Shown here: positions 36,879 through 46,179 of the stretch, one piece after another | Layout: every line of letters starts with the position of its first letter | Numbering within the stretch: position 1 is the stretch's first letter | Origin: JBFMFH01 sp040752275 | GTDB lineage: Bacteria; Acidobacteriota; Vicinamibacteria; Vicinamibacterales; JAKQTR01 | Assembly (NCBI GenBank): GCA_040752275.1 | Contig: JBFMFH010000107.1 | Location: 1 to 50,441 of the forward strand | DNA: 50,441 nt | Direction: 5' to 3' | Translations under genes and position numbers: made by a program | The notes under the pieces: generated by a model | What the model was told of the DNA's origin: nothing | The model's input: only the letters and a program-made list of their open reading frames with translations | The model's database searches: none

Positions 36879-36900
36879 ACTCCCGCTTCAAACCGGGAGT
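36879..36900. terminator. hairpin between convergent genes
   Basis: ACTCCCG (36879-36885) and CGGGAGT (36894-36900) form a 7-bp stem with an 8-nt loop, 25 bp past the hydrolase stop. It is the first of several copies of the ACTCCCG unit here. It is probably a bidirectional terminator for the hydrolase and VWFA genes. Confidence 0.4.
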
Positions 36901-36928
36901 CTTCCCGGAGTCCTCCCGGACTACTCCC
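36896..36928. repeat. three 11-bp tandem units
   Basis: GGAGTCTTCCC, GGAGTCCTCCC and GGACTACTCCC are tandem. A 17-mer spanning two units (CCCGGAGTCCTCCCGGA, 36904-36920) occurs again exactly at 48692-48708. A nearby TAGAGCGGG (36933) is also shared (48677), but in the other order. The array covers the last codons of the VWFA-related gene. Confidence 0.6.
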
Positions 36929-37898
36929 GGTGTAGAGCGGGGGTAGACGGGAGTCGTGGCACCGGGCGCCTCGACGACGAACCCGCAGGCATGTAGTAGC
37001 CGGGCCGCGTGGTCATGTCACCGCGCTTGCCCCTTCGGAGTCGCACCCTCACTTCGTGCCAGCCGGGGCCGCCGGCGCCGCGGGGTTCGTAGCTCAGGAG
37101 GTAGCGGGCCTTGAACTCCTCGACAATCTCGGCAAAGGCGGCGCGCAACCTCTCGGCGCTCGTCGCTTCAAGCACACGTCCGCCGCTGATTCCGGCCGCC
37201 ATCGTCAGGAAGAACGTCTTTGTCGAGGGCCGGAATCCCAGAAGCTCCGCGGACTGGCTCAGAGACCGAAGCGGTGTGGTCGTCACGCCGTAGACGACAA
37301 CGTCGGAACGCTTCAGCGTGTCGAGGACGGACTCGGGCCTCAGCCAGCTGGCATTCTCGAAGCCGTCGGTGAAGACGAGCATGAGGGAGCGCTCCGGGTC
37401 CGACTGCAGCACTGCCGTCCCGGCATGCACGCCATCCACGAGCGCGGTCTGACCGTCGGGTTCCATGCGGTCGAGACCCATGCGCACGGCGTCGAGGTCC
37501 CCGGAGATGGTTGACGCGAGATGAAGTTCGTGGGAGAACGTGAGGAGACCCGCGCGGTCCCCGCTCCGCAATCCGCCCAGCGCAGCATGGGCTGCATCCA
37601 GCAGTGCCTCTCGTTTGGCGCCCTGGACGCTCAAGCTCGTGTCGAGCACCAGAAGCATCGTCAGGGGCACTTCCTCGACCGAAAAGAGGTTGACCTGCTG
37701 GCGGACTCCGTTGTCGGTGACCTCGAAGTCCGCGGAGGTCAGGCCCTTGACCGGACGGCCATCATCGGTTACGAGCACATCGAGGCGTACCAGCTCGACG
37801 CCGCTGCGGAAGGCGGGGACCTGCGGCTCCGTCACCGCGAGACCAGCGGGCCACACGATGACCACGGTCGTGAGAGTCGCGAGCCTGGCGTACCTCAT
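36921..37898 (-). CDS. VWFA-related secreted protein, short form
   Basis: A 325-residue exported protein of the acidobacterial VWFA-related family. The signal peptide (to ~22) is followed by the family start FRSGVELVRLDVLVTDDGRPVKGLTSADF and a von Willebrand A domain. That domain has a full metal-site motif DTSLS (in MLLVLDTSLSVQGAK) and later FTDGFENAS. The protein ends YEPRGAGGPGWHEVRVRLRR... plus a tail encoded by the 11-bp repeat region. The ATG at 37898 overlaps the TPR gene's stop (ATGA), so the two are coupled. Likely a periplasmic or surface protein-binding factor. Confidence 0.87.
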   Translation of the reverse strand: MRYARLATLTTVVIVWPAGLAVTEPQVPAFRSGVELVRLDVLVTDDGRPVKGLTSADFEVTDNGVRQQVNLFSVEEVPLTMLLVLDTSLSVQGAKREALLDAAHAALGGLRSGDRAGLLTFSHELHLASTISGDLDAVRMGLDRMEPDGQTALVDGVHAGTAVLQSDPERSLMLVFTDGFENASWLRPESVLDTLKRSDVVVYGVTTTPLRSLSQSAELLGFRPSTKTFFLTMAAGISGGRVLEATSAERLRAAFAEIVEEFKARYLLSYEPRGAGGPGWHEVRVRLRRGKRGDMTTRPGYYMPAGSSSRRPVPRLPSTPALHRE

Positions 37899-39109
37899 CG
37901 GCGCACCATCTCCCGCAAGGCGTCCAATACAGCGCAGATCCGCCAGTAGGGCCCTCGCTGGAAGCCCCACCAGGGGTCGGAGCCGGCCGCCCCGGGAGGC
38001 TCGGCGAGACGCTTCGTCAGCAGCCCCGCCGCCTCCTCGGCCCGGCCGTCGTGGAGCAGTGTGTCGCTCAAGCCGATTCGGGCCGACTGGGCGCCTGGCA
38101 GGAGTTGCATCGCGGCACGATACTCGGCCGCGGCGTCGTCCCAGTCGCCGGCCTGCGCGCGAGCACCGCCGGAGACGAGGAGGACCAGGTAGCGCAGTTC
38201 CACATCGAGGCTGGCCTTCGGAATGGAGTCGAGCGCTTTGATCGCTTCCTCGGGCTTGTCCTGCCTGGAGAGCAGCAACGCGAGCCGGAGCCATCCCTCG
38301 ACCAGATGAGGATCGAGCTCGACGCTCCTCCGGTATGTCCTCTCGGCCTCCTCGATCAGGCTCCTCTGCCTGGCAGCCGTGACCCGCTGTCCCTCGCGCG
38401 TCCTGTCGTCTCTCGGCCGCAGAAGATGCTCCAATTGCGGCGAGGCCCGCAGCTCCGCGTATGCGCCGCGGATCATCCAGAGATGCGCGACGTCGCCGGC
38501 CGCCTTGATGCGAGGCAGGTGGGCCTCGAACCCGTCGACATCGACCGCCGCGAGCATCAGCGATGCCGCAGCACGGTACCAGAGACCTCGCAGGGGCGGA
38601 TCCAGGACGGTCTTCCACCGGTCGTAGAGATCCAGGTACGCAAGGCCTGCCGACAGATGGAATGGCGCGCGCTCGTAGGCGCCCGCATCGACTTCCGAGG
38701 CAGCCCCGTCCAGAAACAGAACCGCGGCAGCAGCCAGGTCGGCAGCGCTGACTTCTGGCGGCGCCTTCGCGGGGGCGACGGGTTCGTGGGGGAGGCTCAG
38801 CTTCCTCGCCGCGGCGGCCCGCTCGTTGAGAGTCTCTGCCCACCGGGCGTTGCGCTCGACGCGGCCGGGCGGCCACTGGTTCAGTTCGTCACGAACCCCG
38901 GCCAGGCCTTCCTTTCGGTAACGTGCGATGAGTGCACGCCAGCGTTCGAGATCTTCGTCCAGCTCCTGGCGTTCGACGGTGGGCGTCATCTTCTGGGACG
39001 CGCCAGGGTCAGCGAGCGAACTGGCGGCCAGACTCAGACTCAGGACACAGGCGGCCCACAGTGCCAGGCGGCACCGCCTCGACGACCGCAGAAGAGTCGT
39101 GTCGGGCAT
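37895..39109 (-). CDS. secreted TPR protein coupled to the VWFA gene
   Basis: A 404-residue exported protein. The chosen ATG at 39109 (MPDTTLLRSSRRCRLALWAACVLSLSLAAS) gives a signal peptide cleaved near SLAD. Helical repeats cover most of it; clear TPRs are at ~245-360 (EEAERTYRRSVELDPHLVEGWLRLALLLSRQDKPEEAIKAL; AAEYRAAMQLLPGAQSARIGLSDTLLHDGRAEEAAGLL). It overlaps the VWFA gene by four bases. A joint role in an extracytoplasmic complex is inferred from the coupling. It follows the third ADOP gene by 56 bp. Confidence 0.8.
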   Translation of the reverse strand: MPDTTLLRSSRRCRLALWAACVLSLSLAASSLADPGASQKMTPTVERQELDEDLERWRALIARYRKEGLAGVRDELNQWPPGRVERNARWAETLNERAAAARKLSLPHEPVAPAKAPPEVSAADLAAAAVLFLDGAASEVDAGAYERAPFHLSAGLAYLDLYDRWKTVLDPPLRGLWYRAAASLMLAAVDVDGFEAHLPRIKAAGDVAHLWMIRGAYAELRASPQLEHLLRPRDDRTREGQRVTAARQRSLIEEAERTYRRSVELDPHLVEGWLRLALLLSRQDKPEEAIKALDSIPKASLDVELRYLVLLVSGGARAQAGDWDDAAAEYRAAMQLLPGAQSARIGLSDTLLHDGRAEEAAGLLTKRLAEPPGAAGSDPWWGFQRGPYWRICAVLDALREMVRR

Positions 39110-39165
39110 GGACGCGTCGGCCAGGCTGGCAGTCCGCCGACCAGTATACGCCGGGCCCTCCGGTC

Positions 39166-41658
39166 TCACCCGGCCCGGAGCACACGCTGCGGATCGACGC
39201 GCGCGGCCCGGTGGGCGGGCACGGCGCAGGACACGAGCGCGACGAGGATCAGGAGCGCTGCCGCGGCCGCGAAGCTGACGGGATCGCCGGGCAGCACACC
39301 GTACAACGACGCGGCAATGAGGCGGGACAGCCAGTAGGCCGCCACGAGGCCTGCGGCCGCGCCGGCCACGGTGATCGTGAGCCCCTGTCTGACCACCATC
39401 GAGACGATGGTTCCCGGTGTCGCGCCCAGCGCCGCGCGGACGCCCAGCTCGCGCGATCGTTGAGCGACGGAGTACGACAGCACGCCGAACAGGCCGACGC
39501 CAGCGATGGCCAGCGTGAAGAACGCGAACGCGCCCATCACGACGGCGTTCAGGCGCGGCTGGCTCAGGCTCGCCACGAGCCGGTCCCCCATGGTCGTCAC
39601 GCCGTCGAGCGCCACCATGTCGCCCTGCTCGCGCACGAGCGCCCTCAGGGTGGGCACGAGCGCGTGGGGGTCGGCGGCGGTCCGGATCGTCAGGTAGGCC
39701 ACCGAGGATCCGAAGCCGGCACGCCGCTGGAGCGCGCAGAAGTACAGCTCGGGCTGCGGTTCGTCCGTGGCGCTGCGTATGCGCACGTTGTCGACGATCC
39801 CCACGACGAGCGACGGATTGCCCTCTCCTCCGCTCGCGTTGGGTGGCAGCTCCTGCCCGACCGGATTCCTGCCCAGGTACCGATCCGCGAGGACGCGGTT
39901 GACGACGATGACCGGTCGGGCCGTCATCGTGTCCGTCTCCGTGAACCCGCGGCCGGCCACGATGCGCATGCCGAGCGACTCGAAGTACCCCGGGCTGACC
40001 ATGCGAACCATGGCCTGGACCTGGGTGGCCTCGGACGAACCGCCCCGGGGAGGGATGCTGAACCCCATCAGCGACTCGCGCGCGATGAGGGGAAGCGTCG
40101 TCGAGTAGGCGGCGAAGTGCACGGCCGGGTTCGATCGCAGCCGTTCGAGCAGACCCGCGAGGATCTGCGCACGACGCTCCGGCGTGAAGGCCTCATCCGG
40201 CATGGAGAGCTCAGCTGTCAGCAGGTTGGAAGGGTCGTAGCCGCGGTCCGCGTCCAGGAGGGCGGCAAACGTGCGGCCGAGGAGCGAGGCGCCGATCAAG
40301 AGAACGCACGCGATTGCGACCTGGACCGCCATGACGAGCGCCCGGACGCGTGTGAGCCGGGAGCGGGCGCCTCCGCCAACCGGTGCGAGGCTGTCCTCGG
40401 AGAGGGAGGTCACGAGATCCACGCGCCGGGTCTGCCAGGCCGGCATCAGGCCGAACGCGAGGCCCGCGGCCAGCGACAGGCCCAGGGCGACGAGGGCCAC
40501 GCGGAGGTCGATCGCGATCGCGTCGAGGCGCGGGAAGTCTTCGGGTAGCAGGGATGGCAGCGCCTGGTGGAACGCGGCCGCCATTGCCAGGCCGATCGCG
40601 CCCCCGGCAAGCCCCACGATCAGGTTCTCGATCAGCAGCTGTCGGAGGAGGCGGCCCGCGCCAGCGCCCAAAGCCGATCGCACCGCGGCTTCTCGCCGCC
40701 GCGAGGTTGCACGCGCGAGCTGCACGCTGGCCACGTTGGCCGTGGCAGCCGCGAGGAGCAGACCGACGCCCGCGAGCAGCACGAGCAGCGCGGGGCGCAC
40801 CTCGTCGGTCATGGCGTCGTGCCAGGGCACGACGGTAACTGTTGCGGCCCCTCTCGTGCCGTACACCGCGATGCCAACCATGCCGAGGTCGGGTGCCGTG
40901 CGGGCGCGCGTCGTGCTTTCGGCAGTCGCCTGGTCCGGAGTAGCCAGAGGGCTGAGTCGTCCGATGGCCGAGAAGAGCGCGATCGCGCGCGTGTTCGGGT
41001 TGTCGCCGAGGACCGGCGGCACGTAGTACGGCACCCACGCCTGGGAATCCCGGTCCGGGAAGTCGAAGTCCCTGGGCATGACGGCGACCACCGTGTAGGG
41101 ACGGCCGTCGAGCTGGATCGGCTTGCCGACGACGCCCTCGTCTCCGTTGAAGCGCTGCTGCCAGAGCGAGTAGGAGAGCGCGACGAGCGGCTCGCGCTCT
41201 TCGTGCGGCTCGAAGCGCCGGCCGACGAGCGGGGCGGCCTCGAGTAGCGGGAAGAGGCTGGGCGTGACGGCGGCGACGCGGAGGCGTTCGGTTTCACCGG
41301 AACCGGAAAGCGTCAAGCGCTCGCGGCGGAAGGCGGCGATGGCCGACAGGGACTGCGACTCCTGCGCCAAGGCGAGGTAGGACGCGTTGGTCAGCATCTG
41401 CGGGAAGCGGTTGTTGCCGCCCTCGCGGGTTTCGGAGACGCGGACCAGACGGTCCGAGTCGGGCCACGGCAACGGCGAGACCAACACGCCGTTGACGACC
41501 GAGAAGAGGACCGTCGCCGCCGCGATGCCGAGAGCCATCGTCAGGACCGCCACCAGCGTGTGGCCCGGCTGACGGCTCAGCACACGCAGAGCGTAGCGGA
41601 CGTCGAGGGCAATCCCGTGGTGCGAGAGCGCGTCGCGCAGAGAGGTCGTCAGGCTCAT
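39166..41658 (-). CDS. ADOP-type ABC transporter permease 3
   Basis: An 830-residue permease with two MacB-PCD/FtsX units. It starts MSLTTSLRDALSHHG with AAAGG nearby; the first helix is ~35-58. FtsX signatures are ATANVASVQLARATSRRREAAVRSALGAGAGRLLRQLL and SVAQRSRELGVRAALGATPGT. The tail is HRAARVDPQRVLRAG. It leads the apparent operon with the TPR and VWFA genes. No ATP-binding subunit is encoded nearby. The 238 bp upstream of it (41659-41896) contain nothing I recognise. Confidence 0.9.
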   Translation of the reverse strand: MSLTTSLRDALSHHGIALDVRYALRVLSRQPGHTLVAVLTMALGIAAATVLFSVVNGVLVSPLPWPDSDRLVRVSETREGGNNRFPQMLTNASYLALAQESQSLSAIAAFRRERLTLSGSGETERLRVAAVTPSLFPLLEAAPLVGRRFEPHEEREPLVALSYSLWQQRFNGDEGVVGKPIQLDGRPYTVVAVMPRDFDFPDRDSQAWVPYYVPPVLGDNPNTRAIALFSAIGRLSPLATPDQATAESTTRARTAPDLGMVGIAVYGTRGAATVTVVPWHDAMTDEVRPALLVLLAGVGLLLAAATANVASVQLARATSRRREAAVRSALGAGAGRLLRQLLIENLIVGLAGGAIGLAMAAAFHQALPSLLPEDFPRLDAIAIDLRVALVALGLSLAAGLAFGLMPAWQTRRVDLVTSLSEDSLAPVGGGARSRLTRVRALVMAVQVAIACVLLIGASLLGRTFAALLDADRGYDPSNLLTAELSMPDEAFTPERRAQILAGLLERLRSNPAVHFAAYSTTLPLIARESLMGFSIPPRGGSSEATQVQAMVRMVSPGYFESLGMRIVAGRGFTETDTMTARPVIVVNRVLADRYLGRNPVGQELPPNASGGEGNPSLVVGIVDNVRIRSATDEPQPELYFCALQRRAGFGSSVAYLTIRTAADPHALVPTLRALVREQGDMVALDGVTTMGDRLVASLSQPRLNAVVMGAFAFFTLAIAGVGLFGVLSYSVAQRSRELGVRAALGATPGTIVSMVVRQGLTITVAGAAAGLVAAYWLSRLIAASLYGVLPGDPVSFAAAAALLILVALVSCAVPAHRAARVDPQRVLRAG

Positions 41659-41896
41659 GCGCCTTTAGACACCGGCGCGGCTCGTCTGGCCGCCGGTGGG
41701 GCAGCAATCAGGGAGGGGTGACGCGCAGCGAATCAAACACACTGCGGAGCTGCGTGTCGGACCCGTCCCAGGGTGCGCCGTCTCGCCTCAACTTGCTGGC
41801 CGACTTCGTGCGTGCGCGCGCATCTCCCCCCGCAGCGAGCGCCGGCCCGCAGGGGCTTTCATCTTCAGCTGCTCGAACCAGTTCGGGATCAGCTGA

Positions 41897-42148
41897 CTAC
41901 TTCTTCTTGCCCACCACCATCCGGTAGATCAGCAGCAGCACCATCGCGCCGGCAATCGACAGAATCCAGCCGGCCCACTGCCCCTGCGCGTACAGACCCA
42001 GCGCCTGCCCGATGAACCCGCCGACGACGCTGCCCGCGATGCCCAGCAGGATCGTCACGATGATGCCGCCGGGGTCTTTGCCGGGCATGAGGAACTTGGC
42101 GATCGCGCCAACGATGAGACCGAAGACGATCCAGGTCAGGATGTTCAT
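41897..42148 (-). CDS. GlsB/YeaQ/YmgE-family membrane protein
   Basis: An 83-residue membrane protein with three hydrophobic helices and the family pattern WIVFGLIVGAIAKFLMPGKDPGG, followed by LLGIAGSVVGGFIGQALGLY and a Lys-rich end (GKKK). Relatives are small stress-induced inner-membrane proteins of unknown mechanism. The ATG at 42148 lies two bases after the stop of the M14 peptidase gene, with GAGGTGACC as ribosome site overlapping that stop. This is close coupling to an unrelated secreted enzyme. Confidence 0.9.
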   Translation of the reverse strand: MNILTWIVFGLIVGAIAKFLMPGKDPGGIIVTILLGIAGSVVGGFIGQALGLYAQGQWAGWILSIAGAMVLLLIYRMVVGKKK

Positions 42149-42150
42149 GG

Positions 42151-44034
42151 TCACCTCACGATCGCAATGCGCTTGGTTGCCGTGCCGCCGGCCTTCGACG
42201 TCACGGTGAACTCCACCCACCCTTCGTTGCCCTTCATCCGCACGAGCGTCGTGAACCACTTCGACGACCGCGCCCCGAGCCTGAACTCGCGCGGCCCGCC
42301 CGCCACCACGTCGACCGTTGCCGCCGGGTTCAGGGGGTCCACGACGGTCGGTGACGCCGGCACGTCGAGCACGGCAACGCTATTGGAGGTCTTCACGCTG
42401 ATGCGGTCCATCGCGGCCCGCTCGAGCACCACCGACCGATCCGAGAACGTCGGATACGCCCGGTCGTTCGACACCTCCGCGTCGACCCAGAAGAGATCGC
42501 CCGTCGCCGGCCGGACGCGGACCTCCGTCACCTCGACCTTCGGGAACTGGCTCGCGCAGTAGAGCACGAAGTTGGCCACGCGCATGGCTTCGGTCTCCAT
42601 GTAGCGCGCCGGCGGCGTCCGGCCGATGTGCTTCTTCGCGCTCCCGCCAATCCAGATCGGACCGAGGTCCGGATGCGTGAACGGATGCGGCTCGATCCAC
42701 CCTTCCCCCATCAGCTCGAGGTCAACCCACTTCAGGAACTCTTCGTCGTCCACGCGGTTGTCGCCGTTCACGTCGGCCTCACCCGGCTGCGAGCCCCACA
42801 GCTCCAGCAGGTAGCTGTAGGCGCCCAGCATGAAGTACGCGGCGGGCGCCGCCTGTCCCGACAGCCCGCTCGGCGTCGGCCGGAAGTCCTTCAGGATCCG
42901 CGCGCCCGTCGTCACGATGTCCTGCTGGACGTTGAGGTCGTTCTGGTACTCCGGCGCGACGCGCCGGTCGAGCAGGTACGCGTACTTGTCTGCCTTCCGC
43001 AGTTCCTCCAGCCGCTGCTGGAGCTGCTCGGCCGCCCGCTGCCGCGCCTCGGGCGTCTCGCCGGGCGGCGGCGGCACGGCCAGGGGCGCCTGGAACATGA
43101 TGAGCCGGCCAGTGTTGTGGAAGTTGAACGCCGCGAAGACGTTCGGGTGGGCAAGCTGGAACTCGAACACGTTCCGCGTCTCGGACTCCGAGTGAGGATA
43201 CGGCCAGCCCGACTGGAGACCCCACCCGAACGAGAAGTTCCGGTTCGGATCGGGCCCCCCGAGGTCGTCCTCGTTGATCCAGCCGTCGCCGTCGTTGTCG
43301 AAGCCTTCGCCGCCGATCCGCCGGAAGCGCTGACCCGGCTCGCGCGAATCGCTCACGGGCACGAACCGGCGCCGGTCCGGGGACAGCTTGAAATCTCCCG
43401 CCGGGTCTTCAATCCACATGATCGACAGCTCGCCGTCGCCGTCGACGTCCTCCGTTTGATCCTCGTCGTACAACCCGTCCCCGTCATCGTCTGCCGGGCG
43501 GAACGGCTCGCGCGGATTGTTCTCGGTATTCGGGAAGCGGACGTACGAGTCGTTCCCGTCGACGTTGAAGCCGGGCAGGATGTAGAAGGTCGTCGTATCG
43601 ACCAGGTCGTGGACGAACGGGTCGTAGTCGTAGCGCGTCAGCAGGTACCATGCGATATAGAGGGAGCACGTAATCCCGTTCACCTCGTTGCCGTGGATGG
43701 CACCGTCGATCCACATGGCCGGTTTGGTTTCGGCCTTGCCTGTGGCCTTGTTGGTGATCGTGAGCAGGAGCTGGTCCCGGCCCATACGGCTTTTGCCGAT
43801 GCTCTGAATGTCGGCGAGCGCGGTGTACTTCTTCTGCAGGTCCGCCATGATGGCGGTCCACTCGCCGTAGCCGTAGTAGCGCTTCCAGGAGATCGGGAAG
43901 TCGAGCTCGCCGTGATAGCTGCCCGGGTTCTTCGCCGGCTTGCTCTGGGCGAGCGCTGGACCGGCGGCGGCGAGAACGACCAGCAGCGCGAGGGCGGATG
44001 CGATGACGTTCAATGTGCGTCGCGTGGATGTCAT
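42151..44034 (-). CDS. secreted M14 zinc carboxypeptidase with Asp-rich calcium-type loops
   Basis: A 627-residue exported peptidase. Signal peptide to ~30 (ALAQ); GAGGAGG before the ATG at 44034. The zinc motif is HGNE in GAIHGNEVNG, the third ligand probably the histidine of NFHNTG, and the catalytic glutamate is in YSYLLELWG. The catalytic domain is interrupted by Asp-rich loops of EF-hand/thrombospondin type: DDDGDGLYDED, DVDGDGELS, DNDGDGWINEDD and DVNGDNRVDDEEF, suggesting bound calcium. A C-terminal beta-sandwich (~525-627) follows. It is the second of two related peptidases in tandem and is followed at two bases by the GlsB-like gene. Confidence 0.9.
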   Translation of the reverse strand: MTSTRRTLNVIASALALLVVLAAAGPALAQSKPAKNPGSYHGELDFPISWKRYYGYGEWTAIMADLQKKYTALADIQSIGKSRMGRDQLLLTITNKATGKAETKPAMWIDGAIHGNEVNGITCSLYIAWYLLTRYDYDPFVHDLVDTTTFYILPGFNVDGNDSYVRFPNTENNPREPFRPADDDGDGLYDEDQTEDVDGDGELSIMWIEDPAGDFKLSPDRRRFVPVSDSREPGQRFRRIGGEGFDNDGDGWINEDDLGGPDPNRNFSFGWGLQSGWPYPHSESETRNVFEFQLAHPNVFAAFNFHNTGRLIMFQAPLAVPPPPGETPEARQRAAEQLQQRLEELRKADKYAYLLDRRVAPEYQNDLNVQQDIVTTGARILKDFRPTPSGLSGQAAPAAYFMLGAYSYLLELWGSQPGEADVNGDNRVDDEEFLKWVDLELMGEGWIEPHPFTHPDLGPIWIGGSAKKHIGRTPPARYMETEAMRVANFVLYCASQFPKVEVTEVRVRPATGDLFWVDAEVSNDRAYPTFSDRSVVLERAAMDRISVKTSNSVAVLDVPASPTVVDPLNPAATVDVVAGGPREFRLGARSSKWFTTLVRMKGNEGWVEFTVTSKAGGTATKRIAIVR

Positions 44035-44045
44035 GGCGTCCTCCT

Positions 44046-46135
44046 CTACTGCACCTTCACCGTGGCCACGTGCGTGCCGCCCTTCTGCGACGACACGACG
44101 ACGCGCAGTGGGGTGTTGCCCTTCACGGCCACCAGCCAGGTGACCGTGCGCTTCGCGCCCGTCTGGCGCACCTGCGTGGGTCCGCCTCCCCGTCCACCGC
44201 CGCGTCCCTGGGGCGCCTGCGCAGCCGGCGCTCTGCGCCGGCCGCAAACCCGGGCACGGGCATCACGCCGTCGATCACGCCCAACTGTTGCCACGGCGTG
44301 CCCTGAAGGAACGTGATCGCGTCGCGGTCACCAATGAGCCACGCCACGTCCTGGCGGTTGCCGCGCAGGTCGGCGCCACGAGCCACGTGGGTGGCGAGCG
44401 GACCCTTGTTCTCGACGACAGCCTTGACCTCCAGCACGCGGTATCCGCCCAGCGCCGCACCCTTCTTCACGGCAATCCCGTCGCCCTTGGCTTCGGCTGT
44501 CGCCGTGGTCGCGTTCGGCTCGTCATGGATCACGCGCGCCGTGGCGTCGGTGATCGCCAGATCCGGCATCAGTCCCGAGCGGAACAGCTCGAAGCGCACG
44601 TGCCGGTCGCACACGCCCTTCAGGATCTCGCCCGGCCACGCGTTGCTGGCATACGTCGGGTTCCAGCCACCGACCTCACCCTCACCCAGCTCAGGATGTC
44701 TGAACGGCTTCCAGGCGACGAAGGCCTTGCCGCCATACTGTTCGTCGTTGTATCTGAGCAGCGCCCGCTGGCGGGCCGGTCCGGCGTCCTCACCGGTTGG
44801 GATCTTCGGGAACCCGGGAATGTCGATCTCGGGGTTCCACAGCTCGGTAGTGAGTGAGTAGATGCCGAGCTGCAGGTAGTCCCAGTCCGTCGAAAGGCCG
44901 TAGCCATAGGCCCGGTCGGCTATCTCGTCGTAGCTCACCTTCCATGCGCGCGGGAACTCGTAGCCGCGTTCGATGGCGTACTTGTTCTTCGACGTCTGTC
45001 GCAGTTCCTCGCGCAAGGCAGGGATCGTCTCCGGCTTCGCCCAGGCGGCCGGCACCTCCTCGCCGATGATCTCCAGGTACCTCTTCCCCATGATGAAGTC
45101 GAAGACCGCACGATCCTTCGGTGCGATGTTCGTCTGCGGTCCCGAGCCCAGCGGCCGGTACGTGAACCCGCCAGACGTGTGGAAGAACTGGGCCATCAGC
45201 AGGTTCGGGTGGGTGTGGAAGAACTCGGCGACGGCCCGCACTTCGGGAGACGACGTGGGATACGTGCCCGTGCCGCCGGGCAGGCTGTCATCCCGCCACC
45301 AGCGCTCGGGAAAATTCCGGTTGATGTCGATCCCCGCCTCGGAATCCTCGCCGCGCTTCCTGTCTCCGTCGTTGTCCCGGTCCTCGGTGATGACCGAATA
45401 GCGCGGCTTCGTCGTCTGCTCGCTCTGCCGGAGCCGGATCATCAGGCGGGGGTCCGTGTCGTCGATGACGTACTGCCCTTTCGGGTCTTTGTAGCGGAAC
45501 TGCGCGATGACACCGTCGCCATCGAGATCGTCTGGGCCGTCCTCGTTCACCTTCCCGTCTCCGTCATCGTCTCTCAGAGCGGAGTTCGCGCGCTGCGAGA
45601 TGCCCTTCTCGAGGCTGTTGAAGTGGCCGTCCGGGTTGATGATGGGACAGATGTAGAAGGTCTTGGTGTCGACGAGGCGCGAGATCTCAGGGTCGGCACC
45701 GTAGCCCGAGACCAAGCGGTCGATCATGGCCAGCGCGACCTCGGTGCCCGTGTACTCGTTGCCGTGGGTGCTCCCGCCAATCCAGTGCCCCGGCTTTCCG
45801 AGGTAGGGCCTCATGGGCGTCACGTTCTTTACCTCGTCGCGCGGGTGTCTCAGCGGGACAAGCGCGTCGAGCGTCGTCCCCATCTTCATATTCGAGACAA
45901 CCAGCACGTAGATGGGCCGCCCCATCGTGCTCGTGCCGATCTCGAGAAGCTCGGTGATCGCGGGGTACGCGGCCGCAATGTTCTTCAGGTACGTGAAGGT
46001 CGCGGTCGTCGTATGGAACTGGTCGAACGTGATCGGGACGGCGGGAGGGGCCGCCACTCCGGCCCGGGCGAGAGTGAGCAGGCCGACGGCCGCGAGAGCT
46101 GCGGCCGAGCCGAAGTGGGGTTTCGCGATGCGCAC
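44046..46135 (-). CDS. secreted M14 carboxypeptidase with frameshift near its 3' end
   Basis: A paralogue of the next gene. The GTG at 46135 has AGGAG upstream and opens a signal peptide (to ~34). Zinc motif HGNE in GGSTHGNEYTG, third histidine in FFHTSG, glutamate in YSLTTELW. Asp-rich loops DDDGDGKVNED, DLDGDG and DRDNDGD are present. The catalytic frame runs on to a stop at 44123 with a nonsense Arg-rich tail. The expected C-terminal strand sequence (TVTWLVAVKGNTPLRVVV, SSQKGGTHVATVKVQ) lies in the -1 frame, ending at 44046. The frames switch at the hairpin 44224-44242. It is a mutation, a sequencing error or a programmed shift; the catalytic domain is intact either way. Confidence 0.8.
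44224..44242. other. perfect hairpin at the M14 frameshift
   Basis: GCCGGCGC (44224-44231), a TCT loop and GCGCCGGC (44235-44242) form an 8-bp all-GC hairpin. The reading frame encoding the conserved C-terminus is -1 relative to the frame upstream of this point. Confidence 0.7.
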
Positions 46136-46179
46136 GAGAGTGCTCCTGACCGAGGGCGGGACGAAGAACACAAGAATAC

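Noticed and set aside
36896..36928. Possible CRISPR-like or attachment site
   Set aside because: Units are directly tandem and 11 bp long; there is no integrase or tRNA gene nearby.
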